Below are positions 16,568-24,928 of a stretch of 45,836 nt of DNA, in pieces. The DNA is from Nitrospira sp. (GTDB lineage Bacteria > Nitrospirota > Nitrospiria > Nitrospirales > Nitrospiraceae). Under the pieces are notes generated by a model. That model was given only the letters and a program-made list of their open reading frames with translations. It was not told the DNA's origin and did not search any database. A program made the translations under genes and the position numbers. How positions within the stretch are numbered: the stretch's first letter is position 1; the number at the start of each line of letters is the position of its first letter. The stretch spans positions 1-45,836 of the forward strand of contig JAICWG010000015.1 in assembly GCA_025934915.1 (NCBI GenBank), read 5' to 3'.

Positions 16568-17281
16568 TTACCCAATCTTCCCCGGATAAAGGATATACAG
16601 CATCGTGTAGGTAAAGCTCCCCGTGACAAACAAGACACAATAAATGACCATCGTAAATCGGCCGAGTGCGCGATGCCGCTGTGCGCCATCGGGCCAGATC
16701 CGTTGAATCGTCATCTCGATCGCGAACACACTTGCGACCACCATGAGAAATACGAGATACACCTCCAGTTTCCGCATTGAAAAACCGACGGTCGCCACAC
16801 GCGAAAAAAACAGCCCGAGCACCACCACGGCAATTCCGCTGAAGATGAACCCGATCCTCTTCCACGTCGTCAGCAACCGCGACTCCCGGAGGGACCGCGC
16901 TCCATCAACAAACTGTTGAGCGCGAAAGCCCAACACAATCATGTACACCGCCATGATCAAGCCGATGATGACAAGAAAGATATGGAGCGTGAGCACCGGA
17001 ATAAAAACGTAATCATAAAGCGATTGAGAGCCACCGAATCCCTCTTTTCCCTCCACGGCCAATACGCCAAGTTGTCGGAAGAGATAATAGACAATGAAGA
17101 AGCTGAGCATCGACATCATTCCCCCGAACATCAACCAATGATGGGCATCGGCGTTTCGCTTGCGAGCTTGGACCCATCCCAGGATGAAGAGGCTGGTAAA
17201 GAGCGTAGCCATCAGCTGGCTTAAGTCCGCTCCAGTCGTGGCATGGGTTCCGAAGAATCCCGGCTCGCGTAACCAATCCAT
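16568..17281 (-). CDS. DUF420 family membrane protein
   Basis: 237 aa starting at ATG 17281 with GGAG six bases upstream; the longer frame to 17542 overlaps the methyltransferase gene and is not supported. Six or so helices fit DUF420: LFTSLFILGWVQARKRNADA with HHW and then FFIVYYLF, a periplasmic GKEGFGG loop, LHIFLVIIGLIMAVYMIV, and at the end HRALGRFTMVIYCVLFVTGS and YTMLYILYP. DUF420 includes CtaM/YozB, needed for maturation of heme-copper oxidases in Gram-positives. Here it is encoded with a bd-like oxidase, so a similar assembly role is a fair inference. The His residues (AHHW, LH, HR) are the family's conserved ones. Confidence 0.8.
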   Translation of the reverse strand: MDWLREPGFFGTHATTGADLSQLMATLFTSLFILGWVQARKRNADAHHWLMFGGMMSMLSFFIVYYLFRQLGVLAVEGKEGFGGSQSLYDYVFIPVLTLHIFLVIIGLIMAVYMIVLGFRAQQFVDGARSLRESRLLTTWKRIGFIFSGIAVVVLGLFFSRVATVGFSMRKLEVYLVFLMVVASVFAIEMTIQRIWPDGAQRHRALGRFTMVIYCVLFVTGSFTYTMLYILYPGKIG

Positions 17282-17388
17282 TGCTACTCCACCAAAGACA
17301 CTCCAAAGGTCATTCGTTAAACGAAAAACCCAACCAACTCGTGTGTGGATTAGGGCTCCCCCACGACTGGCGTATGACAACTGGCAGG

Positions 17389-18369
17389 TTACGGCTTCAC
17401 ACCCTGAACAACAGCCGTCTTCTCCAATTCTACGACGGAGCCAAATCCCGACTTGGTCAACCATTGCATTGCATCGCTGCATTTGTAACAACTGCCGTGC
17501 TGCGTATTCACAAGAATATGGATCGTGAACGCAGTGGTCCAAGCCGGACCAGTGCCGGTTTCATCTAAAAATCGATCCTTTATGATCAACCGTCCTCCTG
17601 GCACAAGCGATGCGAAGGCCTTTGTGACCAGATCTTGGTTCAGCTGAAACGTTTGATAATGAAGAATGTCCGACATCAAGACCACATCGTATGGCCCCCC
17701 GAGCTGGTCTCTATCGAAATCACCAGGATGCAATGTGATTCGTGATTCCAATCCTGCATCCTTGACTGTTTTTTCCGTCAGCTTCAATGTAGCCGGGAGA
17801 TCAAAGACTGTTGCGCGTAATTCAGAGTACACCTGGCAAAATGCAATGGCGTTCGTACCGGCCCCGCCGCCCAGATCCAACAGCCGCTCACTTCCCACGA
17901 GCTTCAGCCGTTGAGCAAAATCAGGGCCGCTTTGCCGGCCAATCCGATTGAGCACCGCTAATACGTTGCTTCCCAATTCAGGATCGGTCTTGAAAACGTG
18001 CCGATCGACCGCCCGTCGCCCCGTTCGAATCGTTTCTTCCAGCTTTCCCCAATTATTCCACTCCGCATCGTGCAAGAGGAGCAGATGGCCAACGTACTGA
18101 GCCGAATGCCGGACGAGGTACTTCAGTGCCGTCGAAGAGTTGCCATACAAGTCACCCTCCTTCGTCAACAACTTCATCGCGACGAGGGCATTCAAGAGGA
18201 GAACTAAGGTCGACTTATCGGTCAGAATTCGCCCCGCGATATCCTGGACTGCCTTCGGTTTTTCATCGATTGCGGAAAAGACATCCAGCTTCACCGCGGT
18301 CAGGAGGATTTTGGTCTCCCAATAGTAGCCAAGCTGGAAAACTTCCGTGAGTGAGAGTTCTCGTGACAC
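17389..18369 (-). CDS. SAM-dependent O-methyltransferase (family 2 type)
   Basis: 326 aa. The N-terminal helical dimerisation domain (VFQLGYYWETKILLTAVKLD, then a winged-helix-like part with TDKSTLVLLLNALVAMKLL) precedes a Rossmann methyltransferase domain. That domain has the SAM motif LLDLGGGAGTNAIAF, the acidic FDLPATL, the GDFDRDQLGGPYDVVLMSDI motif and LVPGGRLIIKDRFLD. This is the architecture of plant-type/CrtF/BchU O-methyltransferases. The substrate is unknown; quinones, carotenoids and tetrapyrroles are family precedents. A CYKCSD motif near the C-terminus is unusual. It heads the second oxidase operon, 107 bp upstream of the DUF420 start. Confidence 0.85.
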   Translation of the reverse strand: MSRELSLTEVFQLGYYWETKILLTAVKLDVFSAIDEKPKAVQDIAGRILTDKSTLVLLLNALVAMKLLTKEGDLYGNSSTALKYLVRHSAQYVGHLLLLHDAEWNNWGKLEETIRTGRRAVDRHVFKTDPELGSNVLAVLNRIGRQSGPDFAQRLKLVGSERLLDLGGGAGTNAIAFCQVYSELRATVFDLPATLKLTEKTVKDAGLESRITLHPGDFDRDQLGGPYDVVLMSDILHYQTFQLNQDLVTKAFASLVPGGRLIIKDRFLDETGTGPAWTTAFTIHILVNTQHGSCYKCSDAMQWLTKSGFGSVVELEKTAVVQGVKP

Positions 18370-18467
18370 ACCAATCCCTCAAGCTAGCGCTTTAAAATTG
18401 GCATCTTACCTACTGCGGAAAGAGAAAGGCAAGGTGACTAATCTGACTGGAAGCGGCTGAAAACACG

Positions 18468-18494
18468 AAGGGCAGCGGGGGTTCCGCTGCCCTT
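18468..18494 (-). terminator. Intrinsic terminator after the secreted copper-type protein
   Basis: On the minus strand an 11-bp perfect stem (AAGGGCAGCGG with CCGCTGCCCTT) and a 5-nt loop are followed by CGTGTTTT. It lies 25 bp past the stop of the gene at 18520-19314 and upstream of the methyltransferase start. Confidence 0.8.
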
Positions 18495-18519
18495 TGGTTA
18501 CGAGACAAGTGAAACAGGC

Positions 18520-19314
18520 TTACTTGATTTCAGCCTTGAGGTTGGCGGTGCCGCCATCGGTCACATCGACCTCAAATTCTACCTTCTTGGCTTTACCCGC
18601 GAAAGGATGCCAGGCCACCACCTTATGCTTGCCGGCAGGAACATCTTTGATCTCGAAGGAACCATCGTCCTTCGCAACGGCAAAATGCGGGTTCGACACG
18701 GGCAGGAAGAACGATTGCATGAACTCATGCTGGTCGCACTGTAACCGGTAATACCCTTCCTTTTCTGCGCCGCCACGGAAGGTCACTGGCTTATCAAGCT
18801 TGTCACCCTTTTTGGCCAAACCGATATTGAACCCGGTTGCCGAGGTCGTGCCCTTCACCGTGAAGCTGTGTGGATTATGGAGCACACCGGCGACAGACTT
18901 AGGATCACCGGGATCTGCATCTGTGTTTTCAACCTTGAAGGGCCGAGTGTTGACGACAATACCGCTGAACGGTTGGAATTCACAAAATGCGGCCACGACT
19001 TCCGTTCCGGCATAGCCGTCTACGAACGCCTTGTCTTCGACATCCACAATCGCGACGACCGCATTCTTCAACCCACCGTCCTTGCTCACTTCGATCTGTT
19101 TGAGAAACCGCTTATCCCCATCCATCAAACTCTTATTCGGATTCTGGGGACAGAACTTTGGATTCGGGAACTTTGAGAAGAGAAATTCCTTCTGTTGTGG
19201 CTGCCCGGCATACGTCACCTTTCCGGTGATTGTTCCCCCCGCATACGAGGTGAGAGGCGCCGCGACCAACGCGACGGCTGCTACACCAACCATGACTGAT
19301 AGCGCACTTTTCAT
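18520..19314 (-). CDS. Secreted carboxypeptidase-regulatory-like protein with cupredoxin-type CxxHxxM site
   Basis: 264 aa with a clear signal peptide (MKSALSVMVGVAAVALVAAP, cleavage near SYA). The mature protein begins GTITGKVTYAG, a carboxypeptidase-regulatory-like beta sandwich. A middle part has NPHSFTVKG and then YYRLQCDQHEFMQS; the His plus C-x2-H-x2-M layout is that of a type 1 copper site. A C-terminal regulatory-like repeat follows (HFAVAKDDGSFEIKDVPAGK, then KVVAWHPF). AAGGAGG lies seven bases before ATG 19314. It has its own promoter (19465-19494) and terminator, so it is monocistronic. A periplasmic electron carrier or copper-binding protein is the best guess. Confidence 0.75.
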   Translation of the reverse strand: MKSALSVMVGVAAVALVAAPLTSYAGGTITGKVTYAGQPQQKEFLFSKFPNPKFCPQNPNKSLMDGDKRFLKQIEVSKDGGLKNAVVAIVDVEDKAFVDGYAGTEVVAAFCEFQPFSGIVVNTRPFKVENTDADPGDPKSVAGVLHNPHSFTVKGTTSATGFNIGLAKKGDKLDKPVTFRGGAEKEGYYRLQCDQHEFMQSFFLPVSNPHFAVAKDDGSFEIKDVPAGKHKVVAWHPFAGKAKKVEFEVDVTDGGTANLKAEIK

Positions 19315-19464
19315 TGGACTGCCTCCTTGTAATTGATCAACCACCTATATCCCTGACTTGCTCTCCGCCCTTTCCCATCAGCCGAGTGAGAAACTCTTGA
19401 ACGACATTGGCTTACCGCAGACACAATCAACCATCCGCTGGCGAGACTGACTCAGATCGAATTA

Positions 19465-19494
19465 TGTATATGAAATCTTACCGCCCGCTGTCAA
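19465..19494 (-). promoter_or_regulatory. Sigma70-type promoter of the secreted copper-type protein gene
   Basis: On the minus strand TTGACA (19494-19489), an 18-bp spacer and TATACA (19470-19465), followed by TAATTCG. It lies in the 324-bp divergent gap between this gene and the desaturase. It gives a leader of about 145 nt. Nothing else is clearly recognisable in that gap, and I see no convincing promoter for the desaturase. Confidence 0.5.
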
Positions 19495-19638
19495 TGTCAA
19501 ACAAGGGGCGCGTAATGGCTTTCCCACAGTAGCTATTTTGCTATCGTCCTGATACAGTGGATGAAATTTTGACGCCTCCTCTAACCTGGAATATTTGAGT
19601 GAATCGCAGCCGCATACCCTTCCCGCATTAGCACCCAA

Positions 19639-20517
19639 ATGATCGCATCAACAGCGCCTGCCAACGACCTCAAGCGTACCTACTCGGTCTATGTGACGGT
19701 GTTACTGTTCGGCCTGATTGCCACGAGCGCACTCATTGGTGTTCCGTTATTCGGATATGTCTATGGATATACCTGGCTTGATTGGACCATGTTCGTGCTC
19801 CTGTACATCATCACGGGACTGGGCATTACAGTCGGGTACCACCGCATGATCTCACACCGGAGTTTCAACTGTCCCGACTGGGTCAAGGCCGGCTTCCTAA
19901 TTGCGGGAGGATGGGCCCTGCAAAACTCCGCTCTCAAATGGGGAGCCGATCACATTCGCCACCACGCCGCCTGTGACCAAGACGCTGATCCGTATAATGC
20001 AAAGCTGGGATTCTGGCACAGTCACTGCGGATGGCTCTTTTCCGATCAGCGCTATTCCGACGGAAAATATGCCACGCGCCTCCAGCAGGATCCGGTTGTG
20101 ATGTGGCAACATCGTTACTACACGCCGATCTTCCTCTCAGGGTTGGTGCTCCCGTTTGTGGTGGGCTTTCTCTACGCCGGATTGGTCGGCGGTGTCAGCT
20201 GCTTCATGCTGGCCGGTGTGGGTCGGACTTTTGCCGTGCTGAATTCGACCTTTTGTATCAATTCAGTTTGTCATCTCTGGGGAAGCCAACCACACAGCCA
20301 TGCGGATTCCAGTCGAGATAGCTGGCTGGTCTCGCTCCTGACCTTCGGCGAGGGGTATCACAACTATCACCACACCTATCAAAGCGACTACCGCAACGGT
20401 CCTCTTTGGTATAACTTCGATCCATCAAAATGGGTGATTTTCATGCTGTCGCTTTTGGGATTAGCCTGGTCGCTCCGTACCGCCAATGCGGCTGATTCCA
20501 GATCTTCAAATCTCTAA
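19639..20517 (+). CDS. Acyl-CoA/fatty acid desaturase (delta-9 type)
   Basis: 292 aa integral membrane di-iron desaturase that introduces a double bond into membrane fatty acyl chains. The three histidine boxes are present: HRMISH (HxxxxH), HIRHH (HxxHH) and HNYHH, with the extra conserved NSVCHLWG segment. Hydrophobic helix pairs lie before box 1 and between boxes 2 and 3. The usual motifs GITVGYHRMISHRSF and DQDADPYNAKLGFWHSH identify the stearoyl-CoA desaturase (SCD/Des9) type. ATG 19639 has no visible Shine-Dalgarno sequence. It stands alone on the plus strand and converges with the urease genes. No C-terminal cytochrome b5 domain is present. Confidence 0.92.
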   Translation: MIASTAPANDLKRTYSVYVTVLLFGLIATSALIGVPLFGYVYGYTWLDWTMFVLLYIITGLGITVGYHRMISHRSFNCPDWVKAGFLIAGGWALQNSALKWGADHIRHHAACDQDADPYNAKLGFWHSHCGWLFSDQRYSDGKYATRLQQDPVVMWQHRYYTPIFLSGLVLPFVVGFLYAGLVGGVSCFMLAGVGRTFAVLNSTFCINSVCHLWGSQPHSHADSSRDSWLVSLLTFGEGYHNYHHTYQSDYRNGPLWYNFDPSKWVIFMLSLLGLAWSLRTANAADSRSSNL

Positions 20518-20592
20518 GCAACCCTCTAACGCGGAACAACCGATGGCCAGGTAGCGGAACGAGTCGCCTACTTAGCATCTTTCAAGAGTCCG

Positions 20593-20716
20593 CAGGCTGT
20601 TCAAAAAGGCTGTCCAGCAAGATCGCAGCAAGCGAGGAGGCGAAGCGTACTCTGGGCCGTACGTTGAGCCTCTAAGCGCCGCGAGAACGCCGCTGGTGGA
20701 CTTTTCCAACAGCCTG
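20593..20716. repeat. REP/MITE-like 124-bp imperfect inverted repeat
   Basis: The ends CAGGCTGTTCAAAAAGG and CTTTTCCAACAGCCTG are near-perfect inverted repeats; the interior carries GAGGAGGCGAAGCGTACTC and GAGCCTCTAAGCGCCGCGAG. From memory, similar elements ending in TTTTTCAACAGCCTG are dispersed in Nitrospira-like genomes. The right end directly abuts the ureD stop codon, and the left end is 75 bp past the desaturase stop. It lies between convergent transcription units and could act as a bidirectional terminator or mRNA end stabiliser. Only one copy was noticed in this window. Confidence 0.7.
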
Positions 20717-21676
20717 TTAATATTTTCGCAAGGATACTGGTGGGAGATTCCACAGCTCTTCGCGGATGATGGCCCAGAGAGTATCAAGCATGTAGGTGAG
20801 GTCGGGCGCCGTTTGAGTCAGCAACTTGATGGCGACCCCCGGCACGGTCGGCGTCGATACTCCTCCCAGCACGTGGCCCGGACGTTCATCCAAGACAGAC
20901 GCGATCTTCGACTCCAGTCGGCTCCAGGTATCGGACGCGACGGCATCGTTGACCACATAGAAAGAGGCGACATAGTTCCATTCTTCTGCAAGCCCTACGC
21001 AGCCCAAGTCAGTAGCTGGATCAAGGACATATCGCTCCAAAAGAGAACTGCCGGATGCCGTTGTGATACGGATTTCGTTCTCCAGATCGGTAAACGCCCA
21101 TCGCTCCTCTCGGGCGATACGCCCGGATGCGACGGCATCCCACAAGAGAAGAGTCCCACCCGGCGCCAGCGTGGCATGGAGTATCTGACGAAATCGTGAA
21201 CCGGCGAACGGAATGGTGTGCTCGGGGACCCATTCCAAGATCGCACCAGGCCCAACGGTAATATCGATGTGCTGTTGCGAGACCTTGCTCTCGGTTCGGT
21301 AGACCCGATTGGCAGAAGGTGAGGAAATCAGGACGTGCGTGTCTCGATCCAGGCTCATGTCTATGGACAAATGGTCTCCTCCGACCAGGCCTCCGGATGG
21401 ATTGACGAGAAGCGTGTACGCGGCCCCCGTATCATCAAGATAAATGGGAGGAAGGAGCTTCCAAGGCGTTGTGAAGTACGAGTGTGCGATGATGGTTCGG
21501 CGGTCAGGCTTGACATAGTCAAGCCTGAGCTCACCGACTCGTCCGATAAATTCGGTGGAAAACGTGGGCGACGTACTTCTTTTTCCGGAGGGACTTCTTT
21601 TTTCAGAAGTGTTTCGTTTCTGAGCCGTACGTCTTCCCGAAGCAGTCTTTTTTCGTGGTCTCGTTGAAGCCTGCAC
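20717..21676 (-). CDS. ureD: Urease accessory protein UreD
   Basis: 319 aa. UreD (UreH) binds apo-urease and, with UreF and UreG, passes nickel to the active site. Typical elements are GELRLDYVKPDRRTIIAHSY, LLPPIYLDDTGAAYTLLVNP with SGGLVGGD, SPSANRVYRTES and LEWVPEHTIPFAGSRFRQ. An N-terminal extension of about 45 residues is very basic and Ser/Thr-rich (RPRKKTASGRRTAQKRNTSE and on), beyond what the family usually has. Start GTG 21676 follows the ureG stop by two bases. The C-terminus ends next to the REP-like element. Last gene of the urease cluster, which is unusual since ureD often comes first. Confidence 0.92.
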   Translation of the reverse strand: MQASTRPRKKTASGRRTAQKRNTSEKRSPSGKRSTSPTFSTEFIGRVGELRLDYVKPDRRTIIAHSYFTTPWKLLPPIYLDDTGAAYTLLVNPSGGLVGGDHLSIDMSLDRDTHVLISSPSANRVYRTESKVSQQHIDITVGPGAILEWVPEHTIPFAGSRFRQILHATLAPGGTLLLWDAVASGRIAREERWAFTDLENEIRITTASGSSLLERYVLDPATDLGCVGLAEEWNYVASFYVVNDAVASDTWSRLESKIASVLDERPGHVLGGVSTPTVPGVAIKLLTQTAPDLTYMLDTLWAIIREELWNLPPVSLRKY

Positions 21677-21678
21677 GA

Positions 21679-22377
21679 TTATGAGCGCCTCGCTCGCTGC
21701 GGTATGCGCTGCTCCAACCAGGCCACCACGGCATCCAGTCCTTCGCCGGAGAGGATGTTGGTGAACGCGAAGGGAAGATCGCCGCGCATCCGGCGGGTAT
21801 CACGATCCATGACTGACAGATCGGCACGCACGTGTGGTGCCAAATCCATCTTGTTGATGACGAGAAAGTCTGATCGAGTAATCCCTGGTCCACCCTTACG
21901 TGGGATCTTGTCACCGCCCGACACATCGATCACATAGATGACATGATCCACCAACTCAGGGCTGAAAGTCGCCGCCAGGTTGTCGCCGCCACTTTCCAAA
22001 AAGATCAATTCAACATCAGGATGGCGCCGAAGCAGGTCATCGATCGCCTCTTGATTGTGCGAGGCGTCTTCTCGGATGGCCGTGTGAGGGCACCCACCCG
22101 TCTCGACGCCCACAATCCGATCGACCGGCAAGGCTGCGCGCTTCGTCAGAATTTCAGCATCAATTTTTGTAAAAATGTCGTTTGTTACAGCGGCTAAACT
22201 GTACCGATCTCGCAATCTCTGACAGAGGGCTTCAACGAGTGCGGTCTTGCCCGATCCCACCGGCCCTCCGATCCCGATGACCGGAATGCCTTTCACTCTT
22301 GCCTGAGTGGGCGCCCAGTCGTGGCGATGTTCCTTGTTGATGTCATGCATGGCAAACTCGAAGGGTTCAGGGCTCAT
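21679..22377 (-). CDS. ureG: Urease accessory GTPase UreG
   Basis: 232 aa SIMIBI-class GTPase that supplies energy and nickel for urease activation. P-loop GGPVGSGKT at residues 37-45, the invariant nickel-binding CPH at 96-98 ([14 protein letters not shown]), the Mg-binding [15 protein letters not shown] and the guanine-specific NKMD are all intact. The N-terminus has a short His-containing stretch ([12 protein letters not shown]), as in several UreGs. ATG 22377; ATG 22350 is an alternative. It sits between ureF (55-bp gap) and ureD (2 bp). Confidence 0.95.
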   Translation of the reverse strand: MSPEPFEFAMHDINKEHRHDWAPTQARVKGIPVIGIGGPVGSGKTALVEALCQRLRDRYSLAAVTNDIFTKIDAEILTKRAALPVDRIVGVETGGCPHTAIREDASHNQEAIDDLLRRHPDVELIFLESGGDNLAATFSPELVDHVIYVIDVSGGDKIPRKGGPGITRSDFLVINKMDLAPHVRADLSVMDRDTRRMRGDLPFAFTNILSGEGLDAVVAWLEQRIPQRARRS

Positions 22378-22432
22378 CGCCCCGGCATCAACCTTCTTTT
22401 CCCTTTCTGTTATGAATGATAGTTAGACATTC

Positions 22433-23128
22433 TCAAGACCGGAAGAGTCTCCACTCCAACCGACCATGGCGCATCGAATAGATATCTTGGATGGGAGACC
22501 ACGAGCTCATCGCTGCGTCCGAGTCGGTTTCACGACTGATGCGATCGATCAGTGGAAGCCATTCACTGAGTATGCGCTGTCCTTCATGCTGACCGATCGG
22601 ACTCAATCTCATGGCGGCAGACACAAATCCGACCGCCGTTTGGTACAAGAAGGCCGCCACAGCCGCTTCGGGTTCCCATCCACTGACACCCAGTGTCAGT
22701 CCAAAGCAGACCGCCAGATGACCGGGCGCTTGTTCAGATTCTATCGCATCACGGTACTCGCCGAGAACCGTCTTGGTCCGAAGCTGATCCGCCGCCATGC
22801 GTATGACCTGACGACCCATTTGGCGACTGGCCATTCGCGACTCACGACTCAGCTTCGTCGAATCCAACTCCCGATCGACCTGGGCAGCCAGGGAGACATT
22901 TCCACCGGATCCGGCTTGATTCGCCCATTTTACCGCGAAGGCCTCTCTCCGGCTCATGCCTCCACGCAACAGGTCCCCCACGTAGCGAGCCAGTTGATCA
23001 GAATTCTTCACCTCTCCGCCTTGGATGGCCGCTTCTAATCCCGAGGAAAACGCGTAGCCTCCGGAAGGGAAGAACGTGTCGATGAACCGCAACCCTTCAA
23101 GTAATGCGGGTGTATTCATATCGGACAC
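22433..23128 (-). CDS. ureF: Urease accessory protein UreF
   Basis: 231 aa all-helical protein that acts with UreD and UreG in nickel insertion. Signature segments are LRFIDTFFPSGGYAFSSGLE near the N-terminus, FAVKWANQAG, RESRMASRQMGRQVIRMA, PGHLAVCFGLTLGVSGWEPE and AVAAFLYQTAVGFVSAAMRL, plus SPIGQHEGQRIL. Either GTG 23128 or ATG 23119 may start it, with no clear Shine-Dalgarno sequence. The 75-bp gap to ureC contains a weak dyad (AGCCGG and CCGGCT far apart, then a T run on the minus strand), which I do not call a terminator. Confidence 0.93.
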   Translation of the reverse strand: MSDMNTPALLEGLRFIDTFFPSGGYAFSSGLEAAIQGGEVKNSDQLARYVGDLLRGGMSRREAFAVKWANQAGSGGNVSLAAQVDRELDSTKLSRESRMASRQMGRQVIRMAADQLRTKTVLGEYRDAIESEQAPGHLAVCFGLTLGVSGWEPEAAVAAFLYQTAVGFVSAAMRLSPIGQHEGQRILSEWLPLIDRISRETDSDAAMSSWSPIQDIYSMRHGRLEWRLFRS

Positions 23129-23203
23129 ACGAGAATAAAAAAGCCGGCCCCTTACCTTTCACGATGGCTCCGTTACTCGTAGCAGAACCGGCTGTTCTGT
23201 TCG

Positions 23204-24928
23204 TTAAAACAATTGATACCGCTGCGCCAGCGGCAGCACAATCGCCGGTTCGCAGGTGAGCGGCACACCATCGGCCGTCACGAGATACGTCTCCGGATTA
23301 ACCTCAACTTTCGGCAACGCATCGTTCAGCTTGAGATCACGCTTCCCCAAATTGCGGCAGTTTTTCACCGCGGACACGCGCCTCTGCAAACCGAGCCGCT
23401 TCGGAATCTCGTGATCCAACGCCGCCTGAGACACGAAGGTAAAGCTGGTGCTTGAAAGTGCACGGCCGAATGCGCCGAACATCGGACGGCTGATGATCGG
23501 CTCCGGCGTCGGGATCGACGCGTTGGGATCGCCCATTTGAGCTTGGGCGATGAAACCGCTCTTCAATACCATCTCAGGTTTCACACCGAAAAACTCCGGT
23601 TTCCAGATAACGAGGTCGGCGATCTTTCCGACCTCCACCGAACCGACTTCATGGGCGATACCGTGCGTGATGGCCGGATTGATCGTGTATTTGGCCACAT
23701 AGCGCCTGGCCCGGAAGTTATCGTTCTGACCAGAATCCCTCCCGCTCGTGGGCTTGAGATGCCCGCGCTGCACTTTCATCTTATGGGCGGTCTGCCACGT
23801 TCGGGTGATGACTTCTCCGATGCGGCCCATGGCCTGCGAGTCCGATGACATGATGCTGATGGCCCCCATGTCATGAAGGATGTCTTCCGCTTGAATGGTC
23901 TCACGACGGATGCGGGACTCCGCGAAGGCCACGTCTTCGGGTATGCGCGGGTTCAGATTGTGACACACGATCAACATGTCAAGATGCTCGTCCATCGTGT
24001 TGATGGTAAACGGCCTGGTGGGATTGGTCGAGGACGGCAGGACGCTCGGCTCGCCGCAGATCTTAATGATGTCCGGCGCGTGACCACCGCCCGCGCCTTC
24101 CGTATGGAAGCTATGGATCGTTCTCCCCTTGATGGCCCTGATGGTGTCCTCGATATATCCGGCCTCATTGAGCGTATCCGTGTGGATCGCGACCTGCACA
24201 TCATAGTGGTCGGCCACACTCAAACAGGTATCGATCGCGGTCGGGGTGGTGCCCCAGTCTTCATGCAGCTTCAACCCGATCGCGCCGGCTTCGATCTGTT
24301 CATTCAATCCTTCAGGCCGTGACGCGTTGCCCTTGCCGAGATAGCCGAGATTGATCGGAATGCCCTCGGACGCTTCCAGCATGCGATGAATGTTCCATGG
24401 CCCAGGCGTACAGGTCGTCGCACTGGTCCCGCTTGAAGGACCAGTCCCGCCACCGATCATCGTGGTCAGTCCGGCTGACAGCGCTTCCCAACATTGCTGC
24501 GGACAGATGAAGTGGATGTGCGTGTCGATACCACCAGCGGTGATAATACGGCCTTCTCCGGAAATTGCCTCTGTTCCAGGGCCGATCTCCATGCCGGGCG
24601 TGACGTTGGGCATGAGGTCGGAATTTCCGGAATGACCGATACCGACGATGCGGCCGTCCTTGATGCCGATGTCGGCCTTGATGACACCCGTATAGTCAAG
24701 GATGAGCGCGTTGGTAATCACCGTGTCGAGCTGGCCGCTTGTGCTCGTGGCTCGAGCGGACTGTCCCATCCCGTCACGAATGGTCTTGCCGCCGCCGAAG
24801 ACGGCTTCCTCTCCGGCAACGATCCGATCCTCTTCGACTTCGATGATGAGATCCGTGTCGCCAAGCCGGACACGGTCGCCGACCGTGGGACCGTACAGAG
24901 ATGCGTATTGTTTGCGTGAAATTTTCAC
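23204..24928 (-). CDS. ureC: Urease alpha (catalytic) subunit
   Basis: 574 aa, full length. Hydrolyses urea at a di-nickel centre to ammonia and carbamate. All key residues are visible: H137 and H139 (GGIDTHIHF), the carbamylated K220 ([12 protein letters not shown]), H249 (AIHTDT), H275 ([14 protein letters not shown]), the flap C322-H323 ([20 protein letters not shown]) and D363 ([10 protein letters not shown]). GTG 24928 overlaps the ureB stop as GTGA, so the two subunits are translationally coupled. The alpha subunit itself carries no leader peptide, in contrast to UreB. Followed by ureF. Confidence 0.97.
   Translation of the reverse strand: MKISRKQYASLYGPTVGDRVRLGDTDLIIEVEEDRIVAGEEAVFGGGKTIRDGMGQSARATSTSGQLDTVITNALILDYTGVIKADIGIKDGRIVGIGHSGNSDLMPNVTPGMEIGPGTEAISGEGRIITAGGIDTHIHFICPQQCWEALSAGLTTMIGGGTGPSSGTSATTCTPGPWNIHRMLEASEGIPINLGYLGKGNASRPEGLNEQIEAGAIGLKLHEDWGTTPTAIDTCLSVADHYDVQVAIHTDTLNEAGYIEDTIRAIKGRTIHSFHTEGAGGGHAPDIIKICGEPSVLPSSTNPTRPFTINTMDEHLDMLIVCHNLNPRIPEDVAFAESRIRRETIQAEDILHDMGAISIMSSDSQAMGRIGEVITRTWQTAHKMKVQRGHLKPTSGRDSGQNDNFRARRYVAKYTINPAITHGIAHEVGSVEVGKIADLVIWKPEFFGVKPEMVLKSGFIAQAQMGDPNASIPTPEPIISRPMFGAFGRALSSTSFTFVSQAALDHEIPKRLGLQRRVSAVKNCRNLGKRDLKLNDALPKVEVNPETYLVTADGVPLTCEPAIVLPLAQRYQLF

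Noticed and set aside
23129..23203. Possible terminator between ureC and ureF
   Set aside because: Only a 6-bp dyad (AGCCGG/CCGGCT) with a loop of some 45 nt before the T run; too weak, and it would split an essential cluster.
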